Shown here: positions 10,853 through 19,325 of the stretch, piece after piece | How positions within the stretch are numbered: the stretch's first letter is position 1 | How the letters are laid out: each line of letters starts with the position of its first letter | From: Nemertoderma westbladi | Taxonomy: Eukaryota > Xenacoelomorpha > Nemertodermatida > Nemertodermatidae | Direction: 5' to 3' | Assembly: GCA_032718475.1 (NCBI GenBank) | Contig: JAUCBJ010000919.1 | Location: 1-22,411 of the forward strand | DNA: 22,411 bases | The notes under the pieces: generated by a model | What the model was told of the DNA's origin: nothing | The model's database searches: none | What the model saw: only the letters and a program-made list of their open reading frames with translations | Translations under genes and position numbers: made by a program

Positions 10853-11078
10853 GAGCTCACCTCAATGTAATTAATTGTAGTTTCAAAAGACGCGCACGAC
10901 TCTCCGCTTTCAATTGATATAAGCCACATGTGAAATGATTGAGATTACATGTGTATTTAAAGCGATCGAAAATCACCCTCCATAGAAAACAATATAAGAA
11001 AGTATCTGAGCACTGCGTAGTGACGTCAAATAGTAGCAGCGAATCACAGTTGATTTTAATAAATTGGCTTCCCGGCCT

Positions 11079-11185
11079 TACTTAAACCCGCCATTTCGAC
11101 CGTTTCCTCGTGTTTTTACAAAAAACACACCCGATTATTCTATTGTTTCTACCCCAACAATTTTTTCGCGCACCAACCCTATTGT
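11079..11185 (-). repeat. Right terminal inverted repeat
   Basis: 107 bases inversely complementary to the left end of the element. The end is defined by the last base that matches the left arm (ATTGT). Confidence 0.8.
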
Positions 11186-13046
11186 GATCGTGATTGTGAA
11201 CATACTGTTCGTGATTGAAACTGAAATCTGAGTAACTGACTCATTTCTCGACCTACCTCCTCCAGTTATTCCATGTCCATTTTAGCCTCCCCACCTGATA
11301 TTTTGATGGAAGTATTACATTTTAAAATAGTAGGGCGAAAGATAACTGCCATTTATTCTACAAAATAAAGAAATAAATACCGGCAATACTCGAATTAAGT
11401 AACTGTGTAGGCCTACAGTAGTGCTTAAAATAATTTAATAAAATAAAACAATTAAAATAGTTATCAAGATCAACACGAATTTATATAGGCCTGACCCATA
11501 ATGAATATTATTACCAATTCAATTACAATCTACAATACGATTTAATAAATTAATAATTGGCTACACTTCACTATAAGTAATGTACAGTACAACGGACGCC
11601 AGTCGCCAAGGAAAAGTGTCCTTTTCTTGCACAGCACACACCTTGACATTGGTTGTCTGATAATATGCATAGAAAGCTGGCTGTGGATGGCCCAGTTAGT
11701 TGGAGGTACTGTAGTAAAAATGTTACATACTGCTCCTTGTGCCACTGTACTACTGATAAACCCAATGTTAAATAAATTATGGTTCTGGGGTGAATATTTA
11801 TGAATTTGGCTACCGTTGACTGTCATTAAAGGCCATCCTATTTTATTTAGCTGACCTTGAGTAATGGGTAAGGGATGGGTTAAGGTTTAATTTTAGATAG
11901 GATTTTCTTCAAAAAAGCTAAAAAAATACTGATCCAAAAAAAAACGCTCATAAAAAAGTAGAGCGTAAACGGGCCTTAAGCGAGCTTAGCATACGTGTTT
12001 CAACGTTTGTCTGTCATCGCCGGTCTGTAGTCTGTCTGGTGGCAAATGTTTGAAAGCTAATAACTCGGTCCATCTTTGATGAAAATAAGCCAAACTTGGT
12101 ACACATTTATAGTACGTCGAAAATCTGAAATAGAATTATGCGTGAGGGGATTTCTCCAGTCTCCCGTAAGAGGGCGACAAGGTGACGTTTGGGATAGTGG
12201 TATCCGTATCGCCCCATACTGTATGCAATATACAGTACATTTGTATTTATCTACCGTCTGTACTAAGCCTAAAGTTATTGTTTAGGCATACTGTTTACCA
12301 CATACTGTTTTTACGCCTTTTATACAGTCTACCACGCACAGTAGGCCTAAACTGTACCGTCCCGATGAACACTATACTAACATTTACGCCAGCTACAGTA
12401 CAAACGGCTGCATTGCAAAATCTGCGGCAAAACTTTTTGGGTGACCTTTAAATATGCAAAGCTAAAATAATCCATCTCCTTCAAGCGATTGGCCAGAATG
12501 CTATTTCTTCTGCCAACCCTAATCACTGAATAGTAACCATATCCAACCAATGACGTGCGCCTACGGCTTTATATCAAGGAAATTCACTTTATTTTATCAA
12601 CAAAAATAATAATGTGATTAGGCAAAATGTCGATTCTCTTTGCTAATAATGGCTCATCAACTACTATTTAACAATACCGGGAAAGATGTAAATGACTTCC
12701 TAATAATTAAATTTAATATAAAACGGTAAATTGAATCGTTATAGTTCTGGTGTCGCGATGGATTTCCGTTAATGTGGTGAATCCATTATGATCCGGAAAT
12801 ATTTAGCGATTCTACGAAGTCAGGACGCCAATTACGTTACACAACATGAATCGAAGATATACTTTATTAAACACAATGTCCTGGATACCCAAAGATGTCC
12901 TGTGAAATCCAAAGAGACGAATGGATTTTCACAGTTAGTGAAAGGCAGTGATTTTTTATGTCCTTTTATTTGACTTTTTTTGTCCTCCTTTTTTTACGAA
13001 TTGTGCATAATGACTTTTGTTGTCCTTTTAATGACTTTTTGTAAAA
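11186..13046. other. Intergenic DNA, no gene seen
   Basis: No supported gene. TAGGCCTA palindromes occur at 11407 and 12341. Around 12050-12110 the text (AAAGCTAATAACTCGGTCCA onward) resembles dispersed repeats I associate with invertebrate genomes, but I cannot name the family. A CCAAT box overlapping TGACGTG (12547-12557) followed by TTTATAT (12568) could be a promoter, although no downstream gene is visible. Confidence 0.4.
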
Positions 13047-13047
13047 G

Positions 13048-13195
13048 CTTTTGCGGATATAACAAGCCATTTTTCTCCGCAATATACTGTGTAGGTGTTT
13101 TAGCGGACATAACAAGCCATTTTTACCCGATATGTCTGCATGTGTGCTTTAGCGGACATAACAAGCCATTTTCTCCGCAATGCGCTTAATACTCT
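13048..13195 (+). repeat. Three-copy ~50-bp minisatellite
   Basis: The motif GCGGACATAACAAGCCATTT starts at 13053 (with one change), 13103 and 13152, a period of 49-50 bp. Units share a following C-rich or TCTCCGCAAT block. A looser repetition of TGTCCTTTT/ATGACTTTT precedes it from about 12958. Confidence 0.85.
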
Positions 13196-13281
13196 AAAAG
13201 ATGACTCAGATGACGCAATCTGTCAGCTGATTTACTGCCAACGCGGAACCTGAATCTCTCTTTGTTCTTTGTTCGGCTCAG

Positions 13282-13286
13282 CCAAT
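13282..13286 (+). promoter_or_regulatory. CCAAT-box candidate
   Basis: CAGCCAATCAGAGCG fits the animal NF-Y consensus well. No TATA element or gene is recognisable downstream, so its function is only a possibility. Confidence 0.2.
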
Positions 13287-13898
13287 CAGAGCGATTTTCA
13301 CTTTGTGTTGGACAGTGCCTACAGAAACCCACGCAATTCAGTCAGTGTGTATCTTTTCTAAGCCCAGAACACCGGCTTAGGATTCTTCTGTACTTCTGTG
13401 GAAGTTTCAGACTTTGACCTAAACATCAGAAACATCAGATGGCTTTGATTACAAGAACGTAAAACTATTAACGATTCAACTACTGAATCATTGCTGAATC
13501 ATACTTCATATCTGAATCACTGAAACATCGCCACACCGCGGCACTACGCAACGCGATTCAACTACCGCATCACACCGCAATTCATGCATTGCTGCACATG
13601 GAACACTGCATAAGTAACACATACTGGCTGTTCACCGCATTATTTGATTCTGTTATTACTTGGTGTTTATGTTGGTGTATATTGCTGATATATTTGGAGA
13701 ATACTGATGAATAATCATAAAACCCTCAATCTTCTTGATTACTAAAGGTTAGAGGAACAGGTTTACCGGTAGCAACTGCGACTTACATCATAGTGGTTTT
13801 GGTGTGAATTGAATGCTATTTCATAATCCCTACATGTGTCAGTTGCGATCCTCCTTATATATGATCAAATTCAGTGATGGTCGGCAGATCAGTGCGCA

Positions 13899-13939
13899 GT
13901 AGTGTGAACTAGTGTGAAGTCGTGTGAAGTAGTGTGAAA
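13899..13939 (+). repeat. Four-copy 10-bp tandem repeat
   Basis: Units of (A/C)GTGTGAAGT-like sequence repeat four times without gap. A short minisatellite. Confidence 0.75.
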
Positions 13940-14742
13940 GTTAATAATGATGCGCTTTTTACGAAACTCAGTAGCCATCCAGTTGTGATTAGTATAAGTC
14001 ATAACTCTGTTTTATACTTAAAGCGCCACGTCCTAAAGGAACTGTTAATATTTCCCCGAAAGTGAATAATATTGTCAGAGATTATATATTGATGATCAAT
14101 CGAATAATACAGTAGGTCTACACTGCAATCACTATCAAAGCATCCGAATCCAGTCTCCCTTAACTGTGGGTGAATGGTCGCGCACAGGCTGGCTTCGGCT
14201 GATGTAACTTCAGTACATTAAATAATTGATATATAAAAAGACAATTAAAATTGGCAGGTTAAACTGCTAAAGGTCTAAAAGCGCGAACATTAATAGTTTT
14301 ACAAATTGTCTAATGTTCTGGTAAGAACATTAATAGTTTTAAACTCTTGATTGCACGTAGGCAATAAATTCGAATGTACCGGTCGGACGGTAACCTGTAG
14401 GCCTAACTACCTAACCACCGGAACCGGTACTTGCTGGTACCAGTATTAGTTCGATTGTGATATTGTGTGTATATATTGTATATTGTAGGCTGTTAGGGGA
14501 TTAGGGATTGATCACCCCTTATTCCTTTGTATGGTTTACTTGTTTCTGTCAGTTTTATTTATCTGTAAGTGTAATATTAAGCAGAAGGCGTGTAAGCCTG
14601 CTCAGATTGTATAAACAATTTGTAGGCTGGATTGTTGTCTAGCTGTTGTTAAGTCTGAAGAGATTGCAGTGTGTGTAGAGTGTATGTCCAATAAAATACT
14701 AGTTAGGAAGGTGGGGGCATCCAGTGTTGTAAGGTAAATCCC

Positions 14743-14801
14743 CTCCGAAAGAATAAGTCATACTAGTTGGTTAGAACGCATACTAACTAACCATTTCGGA
14801 G
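14743..14801. repeat. Nested stem-loop
   Basis: Outer arms CTCCGAAA and TTTCGGAG pair perfectly over 8 bp. Inside them TTGGTTAG can pair with CTAACTAACC around an 8-base loop. No T-run follows and no adjacent gene is known, so the role is open. Confidence 0.6.
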
Positions 14802-15284
14802 TCTGCATATACTGTAGTTTATTTAGGCTTGATAGTAGTCTGCCAACATTTGGTTTATATTTTGTTTGTGTAGTCTGTACGGGTAGCGTAATATTTATTA
14901 TTCAGAGTTTATGCGATTATTCGCAACATACACAACCCCAAGTTTATTCCTACAAGTAATTGTGCTTGTTATACATACTGTTATAGTTAAATTAACCCCG
15001 GTACTACATCAGGGCTGTTTGGCGTAGGTAAAGACTGGTGATTTTATGGTCTAGTCACTCCAGCAGATACCGTGGTTCTTTTAGCTGTACAAGTATATTT
15101 AACTGCTGGTTATTTGTTGTATAAGTACTTGTACCTAATTTAGGGTTTAGTGTACAGTGCTTTCCGAAGGTAATTAGTGTGTAGGCAGTATATTTGTGTT
15201 GTAAAGTGGTTAATAGGCAAGTTAGCTCTGGTTGGCTGCGGTAATTAACTTCTAGGTAGGGACACTCCGGGTACATAACGTAGT

Positions 15285-15317
15285 ACTTATAGAGCTGTAA
15301 AGCTAGAGACTATAAGT
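15285..15317. repeat. ACTTATAG / CTATAAGT stem-loop
   Basis: Perfect 8-bp arms separated by 17 bases, with AGCT further pairing inside. Small isolated hairpin. Confidence 0.6.
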
Positions 15318-17271
15318 CGTCAGACGGTGGTATTTTCTTATCTAGACAACGCAATATATTTACTACTGCTTTATTATTTTCAAATACTGTAGTATCCTGT
15401 CCGTTTGTAATAACCAGAAATTCTAACTCCTTGTTAGGCTGGTTTGTAGATTTCTTGCAAAATTACCATTAAATTTGTACGTGTAATTTTTTGGTGTTTA
15501 TTTAGAGATTGTAATCTCACACAGTAATTGTACGTAATTTGTAGTAATAAGTAACTTTAGTCAAGTAAAATTATTTGTTTTAGTGTCCAACAAGTAGCAC
15601 TTCACTGAGAGCGTTCAGCTTCTGTGTAGTGACTCTGTTAAACAAACTACCCCAGCCTAACCAATAAAGACACAAAACTGCTCTATTTATTAGACAGGGC
15701 AATCAGGAGCGTATTATTGCTAATGTAGGGCTGCTAAATACAAAACCGCTACTCACCGTTAGATGGCGCTAACCTGCCATCCGCTAATATATTTTACTAA
15801 CTTTCTACGGCTCCTGCTAATTTCTTGTTCCTTTCTCTACCGATTACTCGATAGAGAGCTAACTGTTCGAATATATGAGCCACGCGGGAATAACCAAAAC
15901 AATAACCCGAATCGGCTCCCTAAGCTGACTTAAAACGAGTGTGAGAGACTTTACACTCAGAGTATATTCTTACGGCCTAATCTAGCTGCTAAAACGCGTT
16001 AACAATTACGTCCTTTCTAATCTAATCTAATCGCATCTAATCGCAAAGACTGGGGTTCCCTAACGGAATGTGTGAATGTGAGAATATTTAAATAATCAAA
16101 AATCGGTACAGTGTTTATTTCGGGACTCAAACTTACCTGCGGCTGGCTTTAGACCAGCAATTTACTGATGCGCGCTATATACTGTATACTACGATGTGAA
16201 TTATTGTCCGCTAATTCAAATAACCGCCCAGCGTGAATAGTGTACGGTACTCTAAATTATTACCTTAACTACCCTCCGCTATGCTGCGTACAAATTCTTA
16301 ATTTTACTAAATAATTACAGTCACAAATATGTAACGGCGTACTAATTACTAAGTATTCCAGAGTGCGTAATTCTAATTTATTACACAACGGGTCACACTA
16401 GCAACAGCCTAAATTACCGTATTATTTTCGACCTAATCAGTAATTAATTACAGTAAACTAAGAAATAGAAATCAATCAAAGGGAAAAGAGCGCCTATCCA
16501 AGCATTCGTGATTTATTAGGCACACTTTAGTAACACACCAATCAGCGTAACAATCTATAGTTTATACTTACAAATTTTAGTTCTTAATGCACAATTCACA
16601 ATCAACAGTCAGATAGCAATCGCAACGTAAAGCACGCAGGTCTCTCCCGGCTACATCTAGGCTTCCTAACTAACCCAATTCCTGTCCCCCTAATACTACA
16701 AAATAGAGATAAAATCTGGATCATATCAGCCCCTAATTACTGCACCGGCGCACCTGACCCGCTCTACGCCGCAAACTTGCACCCGCAATAGTACTCCCAC
16801 CAATGTTGCTCGCCTTTGAATCCTCCGCGCCCCCTTCGTCGCTAACCCCCCAATGCGCCCGCCGTGCTTACCAGTAACCTAGCCCTCCATCAGAATGAAT
16901 AGCTACCGTAGCGGCACATGCAAATCTCAAAGTCTGATAGTCTAAGAAATCCCGTAGGATTATTGTCGAAAGGAATCATATAGAACCATTTACTAAAGGG
17001 TAGAAATCATAGTTCCAATTTGTAATTAACAGTAATCGTTAGGATTGATTGAGAAACACAAACAAGAATCAATCAGAAATTGCAAATTAGCGAATCATTG
17101 CAAGAAAATCAAAAGGGCAGTAATTTACACAAAAAACTAAGCATCAAATAATAGTTGAACATGAAGGGTAACTGAAGTGAGGGTGTGGTGTGGGTATAAG
17201 GTAACTGAAGGTACAGACACACTGGCAAAACGCCAATTTATAGGTGATTTGAGAGGGATGATGCAATCGAT

Positions 17272-17338
17272 CTCTCATTGGCTCCCCAATCCGAGCTATC
17301 ATTAGACCAACCTGGAAGCAGTTAGGCCAATAAGAGAG
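17272..17338. promoter_or_regulatory. Facing CCAAT boxes in an inverted repeat
   Basis: CTCTCATTGGC (17272-17282) and GCCAATAAGAGAG (17326-17338) are inverted partners, each holding a CCAAT box (the first on the minus strand). A further CCAAT sits at 17232. Such paired NF-Y sites can mark a promoter or an LTR U3, but no transcript is supported by sequence alone. Confidence 0.3.
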
Positions 17339-17680
17339 CCGGATTGTGAACCTATTGCTCCCTGAAATCGCAAATCGTTACCATAAAAGGTAATTTTCCC
17401 GATGCTTAATTTGGCGGTACTAATAATATCATGCACAAATGTTAATTTAGCGCAATTATAGAGAAAATTAAAACCAGTAGCTAGCCCCATCAAGGCTAAT
17501 AACAGCAAGCCCATATCCAGGGTCCAACAAGAACTTGCTACCCTGGAACTATCTACTTATATCCTATTACAAAATTACATAGGTAGGGCTACATACTACA
17601 AAATGGATGAGTTCAAAATATATGGGCGTTTCAATTTCCTTATCTAAATGTCATTGCGCGTTATGCCTTATCTAAATAAT

Positions 17681-17778
17681 TATACTGCATCACGGACTAA
17701 TATATGATACTATATAATGGACTAATATATTATACTGTATGATGGACTAATATATGTACAGTATAACGGACTAATATA
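17681..17778 (+). repeat. Four-copy 24-25 bp minisatellite
   Basis: Four consecutive units each end in GGACTAATATA. The first halves vary around TATACTGTATGAT. Period 24-25 bp. Confidence 0.85.
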
Positions 17779-17974
17779 TTACATAATGTAGGTACAGCGC
17801 CATATACCGTAACACCGCTCCAAGGGAAATCAAGCAATGTTTCCCTCCAATTGTAGAAGAGTGTAAGGCGATGTATACAAAACAAAATAAATCTCTTTCA
17901 AATAATCTAAATATCTTGGTACTATAATAATTCTACTATTTACAAATATTGCTATAGATATTGCATAATGAATT

Positions 17975-18110
17975 GCATACAAATTAAATTTACAAAATAT
18001 TATCTCTTTCAAAGTTAACGATTATTACATACAAATTAAATTTACAAAAATACTGTTTCTCATTCGTTCTACATAATGATTACTACATACAAATTAAATA
18101 TACAAAATAT
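17975..18110 (+). repeat. Three spaced copies of CATACAAATTAAATTTACAA
   Basis: A 26-base block (CATACAAATTAAATTTACAA then AATAT) occurs at 17975, 18027 and 18085, spaced 52 and 58 bp, with loosely related spacers. It lies downstream of the Gag-like gene on that gene's strand and could be part of its 3' end. Confidence 0.8.
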
Positions 18111-18142
18111 TCACCTTTCAATATATAAAAATTTGCTAGGGC

Positions 18143-18190
18143 AGGTGAAAGGAGTAAGCCAAACCCGCAGGTTTGTCTCCCCAATCACCT
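18143..18190. repeat. Double-hairpin palindrome 1 (downstream of Gag-like gene)
   Basis: Core CAAACCCGCAGGTTTG (18160-18175), a near-perfect 16-bp palindrome. Outer arms: AGGTGA (18143-18148) pairs with TCACCT (18185-18190), and GGAG (18151-18154) pairs with CTCC (18177-18180). It lies about 140 bp past the last stop of the Gag-like frame. The core differs from copies 2 and 3 by G to A in a CpG. Confidence 0.85.
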
Positions 18191-18332
18191 CCTTCGCCTC
18201 TCTCATAATATAAATTCAAATCAGTGCGACTAGTGTATATGAGTCCAGTCGGATATTTACAAAATGCTACAATATACATCAGAGCGACGATGATGTATAT
18301 ATCTAGAGTCTGTCGCCTCGTGATACGATGCA

Positions 18333-18509
18333 TTACTGACCCGCTCCTGGGCTCTTCGGGCTCGCTCCCCTCTTTCGCCCCCTTCCCAGATACACCAACC
18401 GTCCTCCAGTCGATTCTGTTGACGTCGTCCGTGAGGCGTCACTCCCCGGAACCGGCGACGATGTTCCCTTAGCCCCGACAGATTCCCGGCTCGTGCTTCT
18501 CCCTCGGCC
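18333..18509 (-). CDS. In-frame tail after second stop of Gag-like frame
   Basis: After the UGA at 18510-18512 the same frame stays open for 58 codons to a TAA at 18333-18335. The predicted tail is basic and rich in Ser, Gly, Thr and Arg, starting with a Gly-Arg run and including GRGRKRGASPKSP, which suits a nucleic-acid-binding Gag C-terminus. The GC-rich composition of the gene continues to this stop and then falls sharply. This supports the tail as former or conditional coding sequence. It would be made only by readthrough, or it is dead after a nonsense mutation. Confidence 0.4.
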   Translation of the reverse strand, partial: GRGRSTSRESVGAKGTSSPVPGSDASRTTSTESTGGRLVYLGRGRKRGASPKSPGAGQ

Positions 18510-18512
18510 TCA
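18510..18512 (-). other. In-frame UGA between Gag-like segments
   Basis: The codon lies at the start of a Gly-Arg-rich stretch where the neighbouring codons are GGA, GGC and CGA. The position is consistent with CpG deamination creating a stop. Readthrough is possible but less likely than at the UAG. Confidence 0.6.
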
Positions 18513-19322
18513 TCCCAATTGTCGTGCTCCTGTGGTCGCTTCCGCCAACTCTTCCTTTTGCAATTGCACGCGCGCCTTCTTCGATGCACCCTGCGCCTTG
18601 CGCTGCAATCGCTGAGCCTCTATAATAGAATGGTAGTGGTCGTCCTTGACTTGACGCTTGTCTTGGACCTCTCCTCCTGGTTCCTTCCGTGAGCCTTGAG
18701 CTCCAACGGTCGTCACTGTGGGCGCTGTGGTTCGCTGTTCTTCGATTCTCTGAGCGGTCAACGACCCCACTGGTACGTGAGTCAATAGGAATTCGTTGCG
18801 GTATTGAATAGCCGCCATCCTCCAATCTCCTCGCGCGCGCACCACCTTTCTAGTTTCCGAAAATAGACCTTTCGTGATACGGTCGCAAATAGCAACAAAG
18901 TTCCAAGTGTACTTATTATCCATATTTAGTTGTCTGAAGTATTCCCGAACAACTATGACTCCAGTGTTCTGTGGAAGGTCTTGAGCAGTTAGGATGAGCT
19001 CCTGATATTGTGGTAACGACTGTAGATATGGCTCGTACGCAACATGTGATGGGTCTACCGCCCAAAATCCATATCCCGCTTTAAATGGTAACCAACGCAT
19101 CTGCGCTTGGATGTGGTAGTCAGCCACACTCTCCCACTTATCTAGTAGGTTAGCGCTATGGTTTTGGAAGGAATTGTCTCGCAGTTGGCATCTCGCGCTA
19201 CGATGTCCCTTTACTCCACAATATCCACATTGAGAAATGAAAACGGTGCACGTATGAAACGAATGGTCGGTCTCGTTGCACCAACGGCAGACCTTATGCG
19301 CCGCCTCCACTACCGCGTCGCA
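18510..19322 (-). CDS. Gag-like segment B with zinc knuckles 2 and 3
   Basis: This continues the frame of the upstream 842-codon segment directly after its UAG; 270 codons to a UGA. Two perfect CX2CX4HX4C zinc knuckles come first: CRWCNETDHSFHTC and CGYCGVKGHRSARC, separated by six residues. Such knuckles bind single-stranded nucleic acid in Gag and LINE ORF1 proteins. A globular stretch of about 140 residues follows (KWESVADYHIQAQMRWLPF to LTHVPVGSLTAQRIEEQ), then a charged Lys/Gln/Glu-rich tail predicted to be helical. The first cysteine after the stop completes knuckle 1 of segment A. There is no ATG near its start (the first candidate is GTG at 19308-19310), so independent translation is unlikely. 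It is best read as the C-terminal part of one protein. Confidence 0.75.
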   Translation of the reverse strand, partial: CDAVVEAAHKVCRWCNETDHSFHTCTVFISQCGYCGVKGHRSARCQLRDNSFQNHSANLLDKWESVADYHIQAQMRWLPFKAGYGFWAVDPSHVAYEPYLQSLPQYQELILTAQDLPQNTGVIVVREYFRQLNMDNKYTWNFVAICDRITKGLFSETRKVVRARGDWRMAAIQYRNEFLLTHVPVGSLTAQRIEEQRTTAPTVTTVGAQGSRKEPGGEVQDKRQVKDDHYHSIIEAQRLQRKAQGASKKARVQLQKEELAEATTGARQLG

Positions 19323-19325
19323 CTA
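19323..19325 (-). other. UAG inside zinc knuckle 1 (readthrough candidate)
   Basis: The stop codon takes the fourth X position of the HX4C half of the knuckle CKLCGSTRHNQK-stop-C. RNA context is CAA AAA UAG UGC GAC. This is not the classic CAR-YYA readthrough context, but UAG followed by U is not among the strongest terminators either. The frame before and after it is clearly coding. Confidence 0.85.

Larger units (their letters stand above)
10118..11185. mobile_element. Terminal-inverted-repeat element carrying a LINE fragment
   Basis: The left end (10118-10253) and right end (11079-11185) are inverted copies of each other. Both start at their outer edge with ACAATAGGGTTGGTGCGCG and continue through GTGTGTTTTTTGTAAAAACA to GCGGGTTTAAGTA. 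The left arm has about 30 extra bases near 10168-10197. The flanks show GAT next to each end (10115-10117 and 11186-11188), a possible 3-bp target duplication. There is no transposase, so this is a non-autonomous DNA element or foldback. Between the arms lie a LINE fragment (about 10254-10858) and 220 bp of other sequence. Superfamily is not assignable from these ends. Confidence 0.75.
13940..17680. other. Intergenic DNA with hairpins and a C-rich patch, no gene seen
   Basis: No supported coding frame in 3.7 kb. Seen here are a direct repeat GAACATTAATAGTTTTA (14284 and 14325), two stem-loops (14743-14801 and 15285-15317), a TAATC simple repeat (about 16014-16045) and a CpG- and C-rich patch at about 16740-16880. 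The 70-codon frame at 17302-17514 (-) starts with a hydrophobic stretch but has no other support. Confidence 0.45.

Noticed and set aside
13048-13195. Regularly spaced repeats considered as CRISPR
   Set aside because: Only three units, the spacers are related to each other, and the context is animal DNA. It is a minisatellite.
13703-13725. CTGATGA, the start of a hammerhead ribozyme core
   Set aside because: No GAAA and no matching stems follow at the required spacing. Other CTGATG strings on both strands also failed.
17302-17514. 70-codon minus-strand frame with a hydrophobic start like a signal peptide
   Set aside because: It overlaps the CCAAT inverted repeat, has no conserved motif, no coding-like composition and no neighbouring gene.
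18257-18825. Minus-strand frames overlapping the end of the Gag-like gene in other phases (18257-18589 and 18469-18825)
   Set aside because: They are Arg-rich shadows of the GC-rich gene. The original frame itself continues after the UGA with better composition, so no frameshift is needed.
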